Notes: generated by a model not told the origin, from the sequence alone. A DNA stretch of 64,000 bases from Leifsonia poae (GCF_027921845.1 NZ_BSEN01000006.1:62001-126000), one strand, 5' to 3'. Positions 24,476-34,108 are shown, counted from the first letter of the stretch. A program made the numbers and translations.

Positions 24476-25138
24476 TCAGAACGCGGCGACGGCGACCGGT
24501 GGACCTCGATGGCGCAGACGCCCGAGCGGGATGCCGAGCTCGCGCAGGTGCACGGGTTCGGTGTCGACCGTGGCGATCGCCGAGGAGCGCGGCACGACCG
24601 GAAGGCTTGCGAGGCTCTGAGCGGCCAGCGCAGCGCGTGTCAGCCGGGCGACGCCCATCCTGGCCGTGTCGCGGAGCCCCCAGAACGCCCGCTCGCCGAA
24701 GCGCAGGGCGATCACGGTGACGAGAACGGCGGCCGCGTGCGAGAGCCACATCGCCGGGTTCGACGGAAGTATTCCCATGTCGGCATGTGCGCCGGCGGCG
24801 TCGCTGATCGACATCGTCAGGTGCGATCCGGAGTGCATGTGCTGCATGCCGCCGGCCTGCATGCCGCCGGCCGCGGTGAACGTGGCCGTGCCTCCGCCGA
24901 GTCCGAAGAGCGCGTGGAAGAGCAGCTGACTGAGGACGACCGAGATCGTGAGGCGCCAGAGCGAGAGGCGCTGCGTGGTCAGGGCGATCGACGCGATCGT
25001 CGCGAAGGCGAGACTCAGTGCGAGCGGAACGGGCCCGGGGGCCGCTCCGCCGCCGGCCACGTGGAACAGGGCGGCGACGAAGATGGCGACGCCGGACGCG
25101 AGCAGCCCGCGCAGCACGCGAGCCCATCTCGATCCCAT
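24476..25138 (-). CDS. Met/His-rich membrane protein, copper-associated
   Basis: The 220-residue protein has four to five membrane segments and, between the third and fourth, a loop with GGMQAGGMQHMHSGSH, a typical Cu(I)/Cu(II) ligand cluster. Place in the gene order (first gene before ycnI and copC) supports a copper role, perhaps as the membrane partner. I do not recognise a named family. It could also be a plain membrane protein with a chance Met/His run. Confidence 0.75.
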   Translation of the reverse strand: MGSRWARVLRGLLASGVAIFVAALFHVAGGGAAPGPVPLALSLAFATIASIALTTQRLSLWRLTISVVLSQLLFHALFGLGGGTATFTAAGGMQAGGMQHMHSGSHLTMSISDAAGAHADMGILPSNPAMWLSHAAAVLVTVIALRFGERAFWGLRDTARMGVARLTRAALAAQSLASLPVVPRSSAIATVDTEPVHLRELGIPLGRLRHRGPPVAVAAF

Positions 25139-25216
25139 AGTGCGTCCCTCCGTCGGCCGTTGTCGACCGTGGTTCGTAGCAAGTCTAGGAGACGGATGGG
25201 GTGGCGACGGGGCCGC

Positions 25217-25564
25217 TCAGTGCAGCAGCCGCTGCCAGTCCTGCGGCACGCGGCCCTCGGGCCCGGGCGCCGGCTGATCGAGTGGATGGTGCTGCGGCGC
25301 CGCCAGGTCCGGCCCGTCGGAGAGCTGTTCGGTCTCGTAGTCGTAGAACCACGTCTCACCGGGCTCGAACGAGCGGATGACGCGGTGGCCGGTCTCGCGG
25401 AAGTGCGCGGTCGCGTGCTGCGAGGGAGAGCTGTCGCAGCATCCGACGTGACCGCACGAGGCGCAGCGTCGCAGGTGGAACCACCAGCCGTCGGTCTCCG
25501 TGCACTCAACGCAGACGGGTCCGCTGGGTGGGACCGCGGGGTCGATCGACGTCGTTTCGCTCAT
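25217..25564 (-). CDS. UBP-type zinc finger protein
   Basis: The 115-residue protein is almost entirely a ZnF-UBP domain: CVEC (C18, C21), CASCGHVGCC (C34, C37, C42), and H50, H54 and H60 in SQHATAHFRETGH, followed by the Trp/Tyr-containing GETWFYDYE. Stand-alone versions are common in actinobacteria and their role is unknown. I chose the ATG at 25564; another lies three codons upstream. It diverges from the second ROK gene. Confidence 0.88.
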   Translation of the reverse strand: MSETTSIDPAVPPSGPVCVECTETDGWWFHLRRCASCGHVGCCDSSPSQHATAHFRETGHRVIRSFEPGETWFYDYETEQLSDGPDLAAPQHHPLDQPAPGPEGRVPQDWQRLLH

Positions 25565-25646
25565 ATCCCCCATTGTGGTCATCCGCCGAACCGAGCGCGA
25601 GACGGTATGTATCCTACGAATGCCCGGAGCCGTGGAAGGAGGCCGC

Positions 25647-26885
25647 ATGCCGAGAGGAGCGAACCTCCCCGCGATCGCCGCGTTCAACGACACGGTGGTG
25701 CTCGACGCGATCCGCCGTTCGGGTGACGGGATGAGCAGGGTCGAGCTGGTGGGAGCCACCGGCCTGTCGGCGCAGACCGTCTCGAACGTGAGCCGCCGGC
25801 TGCTCGGCCAGGGCCTGATCAGGGAGGCCGGCAAGCAGATCGATGGGCCGGGCAAGCCGCGGACCATCCTGCAGCTCGAGCCACGAGGCTCGTACGCCGT
25901 CGGGGTGCACCTCGACCCGACGGTGATCACCTGCGTGCTGCTCGATCTCGAGGGCTCCGTGATCGAGCACGTGCGGCGCCATTCGCCCGTCTCCGGCGAC
26001 CCGGCCGAGACGATCGCCGTGGCCGTCGACGCGATCGGGGATGTGCTGAAGCGCTCCGGCGTCGACCGCTCGCGGGTGAGCGGTGTCGGCGTGGCCGCTC
26101 CCGGGCCGATCGACGTCGGAACCGGCGTCGTCGTGCGACCCCCGCTCGTGCCCGGCTGGAACGACCTGCACCTGGGCGACGAGCTCACGGCCGCGACCGG
26201 CCTGCCGTCGCTGCTCGCGAAGGATGTCACGGCCGCCGCGGTCGGCGAGCGCTGGCGCGACCCGGCCGGCGCGAGCGGCAACTTCGCCTTCGTGTACTAC
26301 GGCACCGGAGTGGGCGTCGGGATGGTGCTCGCGGGCGCGGTCTACACCGGGGCATCGCAGAACGCGGGCGACGTCGGTCACGCGGTCGTCGACCCCGGCC
26401 CGGATGGCGCCCTGTGCGCCTGTGGTCGGCGCGGCTGCTACGGCGAGTCCGTGCGGCCGTACCGCCTCGTGATGCAGGGCATCCGGGCCGGCGTGCTCCG
26501 GGCGCCGGGCGGCGCGCCCGTTCCGGATGGGGTCGACCTCGACCTCGACGTCGACACGGTGGACGAGCTGTTCACGGCGCTCACGCGCGCGGCCGACGAC
26601 GGGGATGCTGCGGCGGCGGCCATCCTGGATCGCTCGATCCGGAACTCGGCGCTGTACCTGTCGAACCTGGCGGCTCTTCTCGACATCGATCGCGTGGTCT
26701 ACGGCGGTCCGTCGTGGGCGCGGGTGGAGCGCCGCTACCTGGAGCAGCTGCCGGAGCGCCTGCGCGAGATCGACATGAGCATCCTGACGCACCCGGTGAC
26801 GCTGGCCTCGAGTTCGGTCGGCGACGACGTGGCCGCGGTCGGCGCCGCCTGCCTCGTGCTCGACGCGACCTTCTCACCCCGCTGA
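25647..26885 (+). CDS. ROK family regulator of the mannoside locus
   Basis: The 412-residue protein has an N-terminal winged helix (about 15-75, SRVELVGATGLSAQTVSNV) and a ROK domain with GVGVAAPGPID, YYGTGVGVGMVLAG, GDVGHAVVD and the zinc motif CACGRRGCYGE. GGAAGGAGG precedes the ATG. It lies directly upstream of a family 1 sugar ABC importer and an alpha-mannosidase, and a 17-bp perfect palindrome sits inside the importer promoter. It is therefore the probable repressor, with a mannose-containing sugar as inducer (inference). Confidence 0.9.
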   Translation: MPRGANLPAIAAFNDTVVLDAIRRSGDGMSRVELVGATGLSAQTVSNVSRRLLGQGLIREAGKQIDGPGKPRTILQLEPRGSYAVGVHLDPTVITCVLLDLEGSVIEHVRRHSPVSGDPAETIAVAVDAIGDVLKRSGVDRSRVSGVGVAAPGPIDVGTGVVVRPPLVPGWNDLHLGDELTAATGLPSLLAKDVTAAAVGERWRDPAGASGNFAFVYYGTGVGVGMVLAGAVYTGASQNAGDVGHAVVDPGPDGALCACGRRGCYGESVRPYRLVMQGIRAGVLRAPGGAPVPDGVDLDLDVDTVDELFTALTRAADDGDAAAAAILDRSIRNSALYLSNLAALLDIDRVVYGGPSWARVERRYLEQLPERLREIDMSILTHPVTLASSSVGDDVAAVGAACLVLDATFSPR

Positions 26886-26950
26886 GCCGACTCACGCCAC
26901 CGGGGCACGGGCGCGGCACATCACCGTTCCGTAAATGTTCTGACAAAGTC

Positions 26951-26979
26951 TTGCAATGTAAATCAAATTGATTTATAAA
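26951..26979 (+). promoter_or_regulatory. Promoter with internal palindromic operator
   Basis: TTGCAA (26951-26956), a 17-bp spacer and TATAAA (26974-26979) form a good promoter. The palindrome TAAATCAAATTGATTTA (26959-26975, 8-1-8, perfect) fills the spacer, the ideal place for repression of the sugar ABC operon. Confidence 0.8.
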
Positions 26980-27043
26980 ATACGACTAGGGTCCGGCATC
27001 GAGGGCGTGAGCGCCCACCGGACATCGAAGCAAAGGAGCATCG

Positions 27044-28393
27044 ATGAAACGCAGCAGGATACTGGCCGCCGTCGTGGCCGCGTCCACCCTCGTCGCTTTG
27101 GCCGGATGCTCGTCGTCCGGTTCCAACGACGGGAAGACCATCAAGGTCGCCTATCAGGACTTCGGATCCGACCTCATGAGCGTCTTCATGAACAAGGCGA
27201 AGAAGGGCTTCGAAGCGGCCAACCCGGGCGAGAAGGTCACCCTGGTTCCCATCAAAGCCGCCGAGAACGACTACTACACGAAGCTCGCGCTCATGAACCG
27301 CAGCGCGTCCACCGCCCCCGACGTGCTCTACGAAGACACGTTCCTCATCCGCTCGGATGCCCAGGCCGGCTACCTCGAGCCCCTCGACTCCTACGTGAAG
27401 AAGTGGGCCGACTGGTCGCAGTTCTTCGACAACGCGAAGGACGCCGGTAAGGGCGACGACGGCAAGATCTACGGCGTCTCGATGGGCACCGACACACGTG
27501 GCCTCTGGTACAACAAAGAGATCTTCGCCAAGGCAGGTCTGCCGACCGACTGGAAGCCGAAGACCTGGGCCGACGTCATGGACGCGGCCAAGACGATCAA
27601 GTCCAAGGTCCCCGGTGTCACGCCGATCAACATCTTCTCCGGCAAGGCCGGCGGCGAGGCCAGCTCGATGCAGGGCTTCGAGATGCTGCTCTACGGAGCG
27701 AGCAAAGACGGACTGTACGACGCGAGCAGCGGCAAGTGGATCACCGGATCCCAGGCCTTCACCGACTCGCTGAAGGTGCTGAAGGACGTCTACCAGGGCG
27801 GCCTCGGCCCGTCGCAGGAGATCACCAGCGACACCAACTACCAGAACATCGTCACGAGCCAGCTGCTGCCAGAGGGCAAGCTCGCGATCAACCTCGACGG
27901 CTCGTGGGTCTCGAACACCTGGCAGTCCACCGGTGCCAAGCCGTGGGCGGACTGGAACAAAGTCATGGGCACCGCGCCGATGCCGACCCAGAACGGCGAC
28001 GACCCGGGCAGCATCAGCATGTCGGGTGGCTGGACCCTCTCGATGGGCGCCAAGAGCAAGGCCAAGGACGAGGCGTTCAAGTTCATCACCTACGCCCTGA
28101 ACAAGGACAACTCGCTCGACTTCGCCATCAAGCTGAGCCAGATCCCCGTTCGCAAGGACGTCGCGGCCGACCCCGCGTACGCCAAGGCGAACCCGACGTC
28201 GGAGTTCTTCTCGTCGCTCGTCGCCGTCACCAAGTTCCGCCCGGCGACCCCGGACTACTCGAAGATCTCCAACGGGATCCAGGTGGCCATGGAGTCGGTG
28301 ATGACCGGTCAGCAGTCGCCGGCTGAGGCGGCGAAGGCGTACGACGACACGGTCGTCGGCATCGTCGGGAAAGACAAGACGGAGTCGGAGTAG
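27044..28393 (+). CDS. Sugar ABC importer, substrate-binding lipoprotein (family 1)
   Basis: The 449-residue protein has a signal peptide with lipobox LAGC and a family 1 extracellular solute-binding fold. It shows APDVLYEDTF, GLWYNKEIFAKAGLP and SGGWTLSMGAKS, the usual landmarks of oligosaccharide-binding proteins. AAAGGAGC precedes the ATG. It is the first gene of an operon with two permeases and a GH38 mannosidase, so the ligand is likely a mannoside. No ATPase gene is present; such systems often share a distant MsmK/UgpC-type ATPase. Confidence 0.92.
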   Translation: MKRSRILAAVVAASTLVALAGCSSSGSNDGKTIKVAYQDFGSDLMSVFMNKAKKGFEAANPGEKVTLVPIKAAENDYYTKLALMNRSASTAPDVLYEDTFLIRSDAQAGYLEPLDSYVKKWADWSQFFDNAKDAGKGDDGKIYGVSMGTDTRGLWYNKEIFAKAGLPTDWKPKTWADVMDAAKTIKSKVPGVTPINIFSGKAGGEASSMQGFEMLLYGASKDGLYDASSGKWITGSQAFTDSLKVLKDVYQGGLGPSQEITSDTNYQNIVTSQLLPEGKLAINLDGSWVSNTWQSTGAKPWADWNKVMGTAPMPTQNGDDPGSISMSGGWTLSMGAKSKAKDEAFKFITYALNKDNSLDFAIKLSQIPVRKDVAADPAYAKANPTSEFFSSLVAVTKFRPATPDYSKISNGIQVAMESVMTGQQSPAEAAKAYDDTVVGIVGKDKTESE

Positions 28394-28398
28394 TTCCA

Positions 28399-29361
28399 GT
28401 GACGTCGACACTCGACGCCGTCGGCTCCGACGCGCGCGGCCGGGGAGGATCTCCCCGGCCGCAGCGCCCGGAGCGCACGGCACGTTCGCGCAGAATGGGC
28501 CGGTCCGTCGCCAGGGCCGTCCCGCTCGTCCCGGCCATCGGCCTGCTGGTCGTGTTCCTGGTCGGTCCCATCCTCGCGTCGTTCTACGGCTCGTTCACCA
28601 ACTCGTCCCTGACCGGCTCCGCCGCGGCGGACACGGAGTGGATCGGCCTCAAGAACTACATCGATCTGTTCAACAGCCCCGACTTCCCGGTGGCGGTCGT
28701 GCTCACCCTGGTGTTCGTGATCGGCTCCGCCGTGATCGGCCAGAACGTGATGGGCATGGTGCTCGCCCTGCTGATGCGGCACGGCGGACGTGTGGTCGGC
28801 GCCATCGTCTCCACGTTCGTGGTGGGCGCGTGGGTGCTCCCCGAGATCGTCGCCGCGTTCGCGTCGTACGCGTTCTTCAGCTCGAAGGGCACCTTCAACG
28901 CCATCCTGGCCGCGTTCGGGATCGCCGGCCCGGCGTGGCTGTTCGCCTTCCCGATGCTGGCGGTGATCCTCGCGAACACGTGGCGCGGCGCCGCGTTCTC
29001 GATGCTCGTCTACTCGGCGGCGCTGTCGGAGGTGCCGCCTGAGATCACCGAGGCGGCAGAGGTCGACGGCGCCAACGGGGTCAAGCGGTTCTTCCTCGTG
29101 ACGCTGCCGATGATCCGCCGCAGCATCTCGACCAACCTCATGCTGATCACCTTGCAGACCCTCTCGGTCTTCACGCTGATCTACGTCATGACCGGCGGCG
29201 GTCCCGGGAACAAGAGCATGACCCTGCCGGTGCTGGCCTACCAGGAGGCGTTCAAGTTCTCCGAGCTCGGCTACGGCACCGCGATCGCGACCATCCTGCT
29301 CCTCGTCGGCGCGATCTTCGCCTTCGTCTACGTTCGCGCATTGAAATCGGAGGTGGACTGA
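28399..29361 (+). CDS. Sugar ABC importer, permease 1 (MalF-like)
   Basis: The 320-residue protein has six membrane helices and the inner-membrane coupling motif EITEAAEVDGANGVKRFF (EAA loop). A hydrophilic N-terminal stretch of about 35 residues depends on the GTG at 28399, which has GGAG 7 nt upstream; an ATG at 28495 is the alternative. Pairs with the next permease, whose ATG overlaps its stop (TGATG). Confidence 0.9.
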   Translation: MTSTLDAVGSDARGRGGSPRPQRPERTARSRRMGRSVARAVPLVPAIGLLVVFLVGPILASFYGSFTNSSLTGSAAADTEWIGLKNYIDLFNSPDFPVAVVLTLVFVIGSAVIGQNVMGMVLALLMRHGGRVVGAIVSTFVVGAWVLPEIVAAFASYAFFSSKGTFNAILAAFGIAGPAWLFAFPMLAVILANTWRGAAFSMLVYSAALSEVPPEITEAAEVDGANGVKRFFLVTLPMIRRSISTNLMLITLQTLSVFTLIYVMTGGGPGNKSMTLPVLAYQEAFKFSELGYGTAIATILLLVGAIFAFVYVRALKSEVD

Positions 29362-30206
29362 TGTCGTCGATCCGGCTGTCATCGCCCAGCGGCAAGGGCC
29401 TCAAATGGCTCGCCAACGTGCTGCTCATCGTCATCGGAATCGTGTTCGTGCTGCCCATGGTCTGGGTGGTGCTCGCCTCGTTCGACGGCGGCGCGACGCT
29501 CGCCGTCGCGTGGCCGAAGCAGTGGACGCTCGAGAACTTCCAGAAGGTGCTCACCCCCGAGCTCGCCTTCGTTCCGCTCTGGAACAGCCTGCTGCTCTCG
29601 GCGGGCTGCGCCATCCTGACGGTCATCGTGGCGGTGCTCGCCGCCTACCCGCTCTCGCGCTACCGCAACCGGTTCAACAAGCCGTTCCTCTACGCCATCC
29701 TGTTCGGCACCTGCCTGCCGATCACGGCGATGATGGTTCCCGTCTACAGCCTGTTCGTGTCGCTGAATCTGATCGACTCGCTCGGCGGGACCATCCTGTT
29801 CATGGCGGCGTCGTCGTTGCCGATGGCCATCTGGATGACCAAGAACTTCGTGGATGCTGTGCCGATCTCACTCGAGGAGGCGGCATGGGTCGATGGTGCG
29901 TCGAGCATGAAGACGCTGTGGACGGTCGTGGTGCCGCTCGTGCGGCCCGGGATCGCCGTGGTGTTCATCTTCGTGTTCGTGCAGGCGTGGGGCAACTTCT
30001 TCGTTCCGTTCGTGCTGCTGCTGAGCCCGGAGAACCAGCCGGCGGCGGTCAGCATCTTCACCTTCTTCGGACAGTACGGAGCGGTGGCGTACGGACAGCT
30101 CGCCGCCTACTCGCTCGTCTACTCGGTTCCGGTCATCGCTCTCTATGTGCTCGTCTCGCGGGTGCTCGGCGGTTCGTCGGCGCTCGCCGGGGCGGTCAAG
30201 GGCTGA
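29361..30206 (+). CDS. Sugar ABC importer, permease 2 (MalG-like)
   Basis: The 281-residue, six-helix permease carries the EAA motif as ISLEEAAWVDGASSMKTLW and the MalG-type start LLIVIGIVFVLPMVWVVLASF. It completes the heterodimeric channel with the preceding protein. The mannosidase gene follows after 44 bp. Confidence 0.9.
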   Translation: MSSIRLSSPSGKGLKWLANVLLIVIGIVFVLPMVWVVLASFDGGATLAVAWPKQWTLENFQKVLTPELAFVPLWNSLLLSAGCAILTVIVAVLAAYPLSRYRNRFNKPFLYAILFGTCLPITAMMVPVYSLFVSLNLIDSLGGTILFMAASSLPMAIWMTKNFVDAVPISLEEAAWVDGASSMKTLWTVVVPLVRPGIAVVFIFVFVQAWGNFFVPFVLLLSPENQPAAVSIFTFFGQYGAVAYGQLAAYSLVYSVPVIALYVLVSRVLGGSSALAGAVKG

Positions 30207-30250
30207 GCCCCTTCGCCTCCCCAGCCCGTACCTCTATATAAGGAGTCTCG

Positions 30251-33200
30251 TTGTATCAGCAGAATCAGCTCGTCGAGATGCGCGTGGACCGGTTCGTCCG
30301 CGAGCGTCTCGCCCCCGCGGTGGAGCGCGTGCGTGTGCCCGTGACGATCGAGGCGTGGGAGGTGCCGGATGAGCCGGTGCCGTTCGCGCAGGCGATCGCC
30401 GCCCCGTACGTGCCGTTCGCCGTCGGTCAGCCGTGGGGCAAGCCGTGGGGGACCACCTGGTTCCACGTCACCGGCACCGTGCCTGCTGAGTGGGAGGCGG
30501 ACTCCGACGATGTCGAGCTCGTCGTCGATCTGGGCTTCACGGCCGGCCAGGTCGGGTTCCAGGCCGAGGGCCTGGTGTGGACACCGGACGGCCGCATCCT
30601 GAAGGCGCTCGAGCCGTACAACGGCTACGTGCGGCTGCAGGTCGCGCCCGGCACGTCGTTCGAGCTCTACCTCGAGGCCGCCTCGAATCCGGATGTCGGC
30701 AGCGAGTTCGTCGACTTCATCCCGACCAAGCTCGGCCGCAAGTCGACCGCGCCGCCGACCCCGATCTACGCCCTGCGGCGCATCGACGTCGTGCACCGCG
30801 ACCGCGAGGTGTGGGAGCTGATCCAGGATGTCTGGACGGCTCGCGGCCTCGCGGCGGAACTGCCGGAGACGTCGCCGCGCCGCGCATCCCTGTTCGCCGC
30901 GCTCGACGCCACGGTGGATGCGGTGGATCCGTGCGACGTGAGCGGAACCGCGTCCGCAGGCCGCGCCGTTCTCGCGCCGGTGCTCGCCTCGCCGGCGGCC
31001 CCGAGCGCGCACCGTGTGTTCGCCGTCGGCCACGCCCACATCGATTCGGCCTGGCTCTGGCCCGTGCGCGAGACGGTGCGCAAGTGCGCCCGCACGTTCT
31101 CGAACGTGCTCGACCTGATGGACCAGGATCCGGACTTCGTGTTCGCCTGCTCGTCGGCTCAGCAGTTCGCCTGGATGAAGCAGTTCTATCCGGAGCTCTT
31201 CGAGCGCATCCGGGCGAGGGTCGCCGAGGGGCGCTTCATCCCGGTCGGCGGCATGTGGGTGGAGTCCGACACGAACATGCCGGGCTCGGAGGCGCTGGCG
31301 CGCCAGTTCGTCGAAGGCAAGCGGTTCTTCCTCGAGGAGTTCGGCTACGAGCCCAAAGAGGTGTGGCTGCCCGACTCGTTCGGCTACACCGGCGCGCTGC
31401 CGCAGATCGCTCGTGCGGCCGGCGCCGACTACTTCCTCACGCAGAAGATCTCGTGGAACGAGGTGAACCGGTTCCCGCACCACAGCTTCGACTGGGAGGG
31501 CATCGACGGCACCCGCATCTTCACGCACTTCCCGCCCGTCGACACCTACAACTCGCAGCTCTCCGGAGCCGAGCTGGCGCACGCCGAGCGCAACTACCAG
31601 GACAAGGACAGGGCGAACACCTCCCTCGTGCCGTTCGGATACGGCGACGGCGGCGGTGGCCCGACGCGCGAGATGGTGGCGGCCGCGCGGCGCACCGCCT
31701 CGCTCGAGGGCTCCCCGACCGTGCGCGTCGCCTCACCCGCGGAGTTCTTCGCCGCGGCGTCTGCCGAGTTCGACCCGGCGCCGGTGTGGGCCGGCGAGCT
31801 GTACCTCGAGTTCCACCGCGGCACCTACACCTCGCAGGCCCGCACCAAGCGCGGCAACCGCCGCAGCGAGCACCTCCTCCACGAAGCGGAGCTCTGGGCG
31901 ACCACGGCCGCCGTGCGCACCGGCGCCGCGTATCCGGTCGAGGCGCTGCGCGCCGCCTGGCAGACGGTGCTGCTGCAGCAGTTCCACGACATCCTGCCCG
32001 GCTCGTCGATCGGGTGGGTGCACGACCAGGCCGAACAGAACTACGCGATCGTCGCGCAGTCGCTGGAGGGCGTGATCGCCGAGGCGATCGGCGCACTCGG
32101 CGCGGGTGCACCGGATGGTTCGGGCCCGGCCGCCACGGCCGTCGCCTTCAACGCCTCCCCGTACGCGGTCGACGGCGTTCCTGCCTACGGCGCCGCGGTG
32201 CCCGATCGCGGAACGGACGCCGGCATCGAGCGCGACGGAGACGGCTATCTGCTCTCGAACTCCGCCCTGAGCATCCGGATCGACGGCGACGGTCTCATCA
32301 CCTCGATCGTCGACCGCGCGACCGAGCGCGAGGTCGTGCCGCCGGGCACGCGCGCCAACGTGCTGCAGGTGTTCCGCGACACCCCCACGCAGTGGGACGC
32401 GTGGGACGTCGACGTCGAGTACCGCCGGTCGGGCGTCGATCTCACCGACCTCGACAGCCTCGACGTGATCGCCGACGGGCCGACACGCGTCGGCGTGCGC
32501 ATCGTGCGCCGCACCGGCGCCTCGGTGATCACCCAGACGCTCACCCTCGACGCCGGCGCGCACGCGCTCGACATCGAGACGCACGTGGACTGGCACGAAC
32601 GGCAGCGGATGCTCAAGCTGGCGGTCCCCGTCGACGTGCACACGTCGTCGGCGCGCTCCGAGATCCAGTTCGGCCACATCGACCGTCCGACCCACACGAA
32701 CACGAGCTGGGACACGGCACGCTTCGAGACGCCGGCCCACCGCTGGGTGCACGTCGCCGATGCCGGCTTCGGTGTCGGCGTGGCCAACGACTCGACCTAC
32801 GGTCACGACATCACCCGTCACGCGCGCGACGGCGGCGGAACCTACTCGCTCGTGCGGCAGACGCTGCTGCGCGCGCCGATGTTCCCCGACCCCGTCGCCG
32901 ACCAGGGCGAGCACGTGCTGCGCTCGGCCATCGTCGTCGGTGGTGTCGACCGGGCGATCGAGGAGGGCTACCGTCTCAACCTGCCGTCGCGCGTCGCCGC
33001 CGCCGGCCCGGACGCCGGCGTCGAGCCGCTCGTCGCCTCGTCCCACCCGGCCGTGGTGATCGAGACCGTCAAGCTGGCCGAAGACGGATCGGGCGACGTG
33101 ATCGTGCGGCTCTACGAGGCGCACGGCACGCGGGCGACCGCGGACGTCAGCACCACGTTCCCCCACTCGGGCGTGATCGAGACCGATCTGATCGAACGCG

Positions 33201-33295
33201 AGACCCCGCCGGATGCTGTGGCCGGGTCGTCGGAATCCGGCGTCACAGTGGCGCTCCGCCCCTTCCAGCTCGTCACGCTGCGCTTCGCACGCTGA
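30251..33295 (+). CDS. GH38 alpha-mannosidase
   Basis: The 1014-residue cytoplasmic enzyme (no signal peptide) has the GH38 catalytic domain with zinc ligands in GHAHIDSAWLWP (H263, D265), the candidate nucleophile D340 in WVESDTN, and VWLPDSFGYTGALPQI. The C-terminal half is the beta-rich mannosidase domain. It splits terminal alpha-mannose from imported oligosaccharides. The start is TTG at 30251, with AGGAGT 4 nt upstream and no better in-frame start nearby. It closes the ABC operon, which fits uptake of short mannosides and intracellular cleavage. Confidence 0.93.
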   Translation: MYQQNQLVEMRVDRFVRERLAPAVERVRVPVTIEAWEVPDEPVPFAQAIAAPYVPFAVGQPWGKPWGTTWFHVTGTVPAEWEADSDDVELVVDLGFTAGQVGFQAEGLVWTPDGRILKALEPYNGYVRLQVAPGTSFELYLEAASNPDVGSEFVDFIPTKLGRKSTAPPTPIYALRRIDVVHRDREVWELIQDVWTARGLAAELPETSPRRASLFAALDATVDAVDPCDVSGTASAGRAVLAPVLASPAAPSAHRVFAVGHAHIDSAWLWPVRETVRKCARTFSNVLDLMDQDPDFVFACSSAQQFAWMKQFYPELFERIRARVAEGRFIPVGGMWVESDTNMPGSEALARQFVEGKRFFLEEFGYEPKEVWLPDSFGYTGALPQIARAAGADYFLTQKISWNEVNRFPHHSFDWEGIDGTRIFTHFPPVDTYNSQLSGAELAHAERNYQDKDRANTSLVPFGYGDGGGGPTREMVAAARRTASLEGSPTVRVASPAEFFAAASAEFDPAPVWAGELYLEFHRGTYTSQARTKRGNRRSEHLLHEAELWATTAAVRTGAAYPVEALRAAWQTVLLQQFHDILPGSSIGWVHDQAEQNYAIVAQSLEGVIAEAIGALGAGAPDGSGPAATAVAFNASPYAVDGVPAYGAAVPDRGTDAGIERDGDGYLLSNSALSIRIDGDGLITSIVDRATEREVVPPGTRANVLQVFRDTPTQWDAWDVDVEYRRSGVDLTDLDSLDVIADGPTRVGVRIVRRTGASVITQTLTLDAGAHALDIETHVDWHERQRMLKLAVPVDVHTSSARSEIQFGHIDRPTHTNTSWDTARFETPAHRWVHVADAGFGVGVANDSTYGHDITRHARDGGGTYSLVRQTLLRAPMFPDPVADQGEHVLRSAIVVGGVDRAIEEGYRLNLPSRVAAAGPDAGVEPLVASSHPAVVIETVKLAEDGSGDVIVRLYEAHGTRATADVSTTFPHSGVIETDLIERETPPDAVAGSSESGVTVALRPFQLVTLRFAR

Positions 33296-33304
33296 CGCAC
33301 CGAC

Positions 33305-33340
33305 CGTCCGCCCCGGGCCGCGCGAACCCCGGGGCGGGCG
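33305..33340. terminator. Terminator of the mannoside operon
   Basis: A 13-bp GC stem with one G-T pair (33305-33317 with 33328-33340), core GCCCCGGG/CCCGGGGC, 10 bp after the mannosidase stop. No T-run. Confidence 0.75.
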
Positions 33341-33448
33341 ACACCTCTGCGACCGCCCACCCGGTCCCGATTTCAGGCGCCGGCACAGCACCCGAACTGG
33401 GGTGCCGAATCGGCTGGGAGCACCTCCGCCCGCGGTTATCCTGGCGAC

Positions 33449-34108
33449 GTGACGGCTGGGGACTGGACGAGACGAGCGCTGGTGGTGGAGGACCACGCCC
33501 TGATGCGTTCGCTCGTCGCCGACGGGATCGGCTCCCGCGGGTTCGAGGTCGCCGCGTTCGGCCGGGCCGCTGACGCGCTCGACGCGCTGGAGTCGTTCGA
33601 CCCCGATCTGCTCGTGACCGACATCGATCTGGGCGAGCGTCCGAACGGCGTCGAGCTGGCCGGGATCGTCCGCTCGCGTGCTCCCCACGTGGCGGTCGTG
33701 TTCCTCACGAACCTCTCGCGGGAGGCCGCTTCGGCCACGGCGCGCGAGCTGATCGCCGGGGCGTCGTTCGTCAACAAGGGTGCGATCGAGTCGATCGACG
33801 AACTGGTCGACGCGGCCGAGGCGGCGCTCGACGACCGCCCGTACGCGCGGGAGGTGCCGCTGCGCGCGCCGCAGACCTCGCTCGCGGGCCTGAGCTCCAC
33901 GCAACTCGCGACCGTGCGGCTCCTGGCCGCCGGCCTGACGAACGCGGAGATCGCCCGACGGCGCGGCGTCTCGGTGCGCGCGGTCGAGAAGAGCGTCGAG
34001 CGCATCTTCGCCGCCCTTCAGCTCTCCGACGACGGCGTCGCACCCCGGGTCGCCACGGCCGCCGCGTACATCGCCACATTCGGCGACCCGGCGACGGGGC
34101 TCGGATGA
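33449..34108 (+). CDS. Response regulator, receiver plus LuxR-type HTH
   Basis: The 219-residue protein has a receiver domain (about 8-130) with an acidic pocket VVEDH, phospho-acceptor D58 in LLVTDIDLG, T87 and K110 (FVNKG), and a C-terminal LuxR/NarL helix-turn-helix (LSSTQLATVRLLAAGLTNAEIARRRGVSVRAVEK). The LuxR half lacks the usual SxREx4 start. GTG start. Its stop overlaps the start of the sensor gene (ATGA), so the two form a two-component pair. Confidence 0.88.
   Translation: MTAGDWTRRALVVEDHALMRSLVADGIGSRGFEVAAFGRAADALDALESFDPDLLVTDIDLGERPNGVELAGIVRSRAPHVAVVFLTNLSREAASATARELIAGASFVNKGAIESIDELVDAAEAALDDRPYAREVPLRAPQTSLAGLSSTQLATVRLLAAGLTNAEIARRRGVSVRAVEKSVERIFAALQLSDDGVAPRVATAAAYIATFGDPATGLG

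Noticed and set aside
30490-33573. Very long open frame overlapping the alpha-mannosidase gene in another frame
   Set aside because: Arg/Ala/Pro-rich translation without domains, produced by GC-rich third positions; the GH38 frame has all catalytic motifs.
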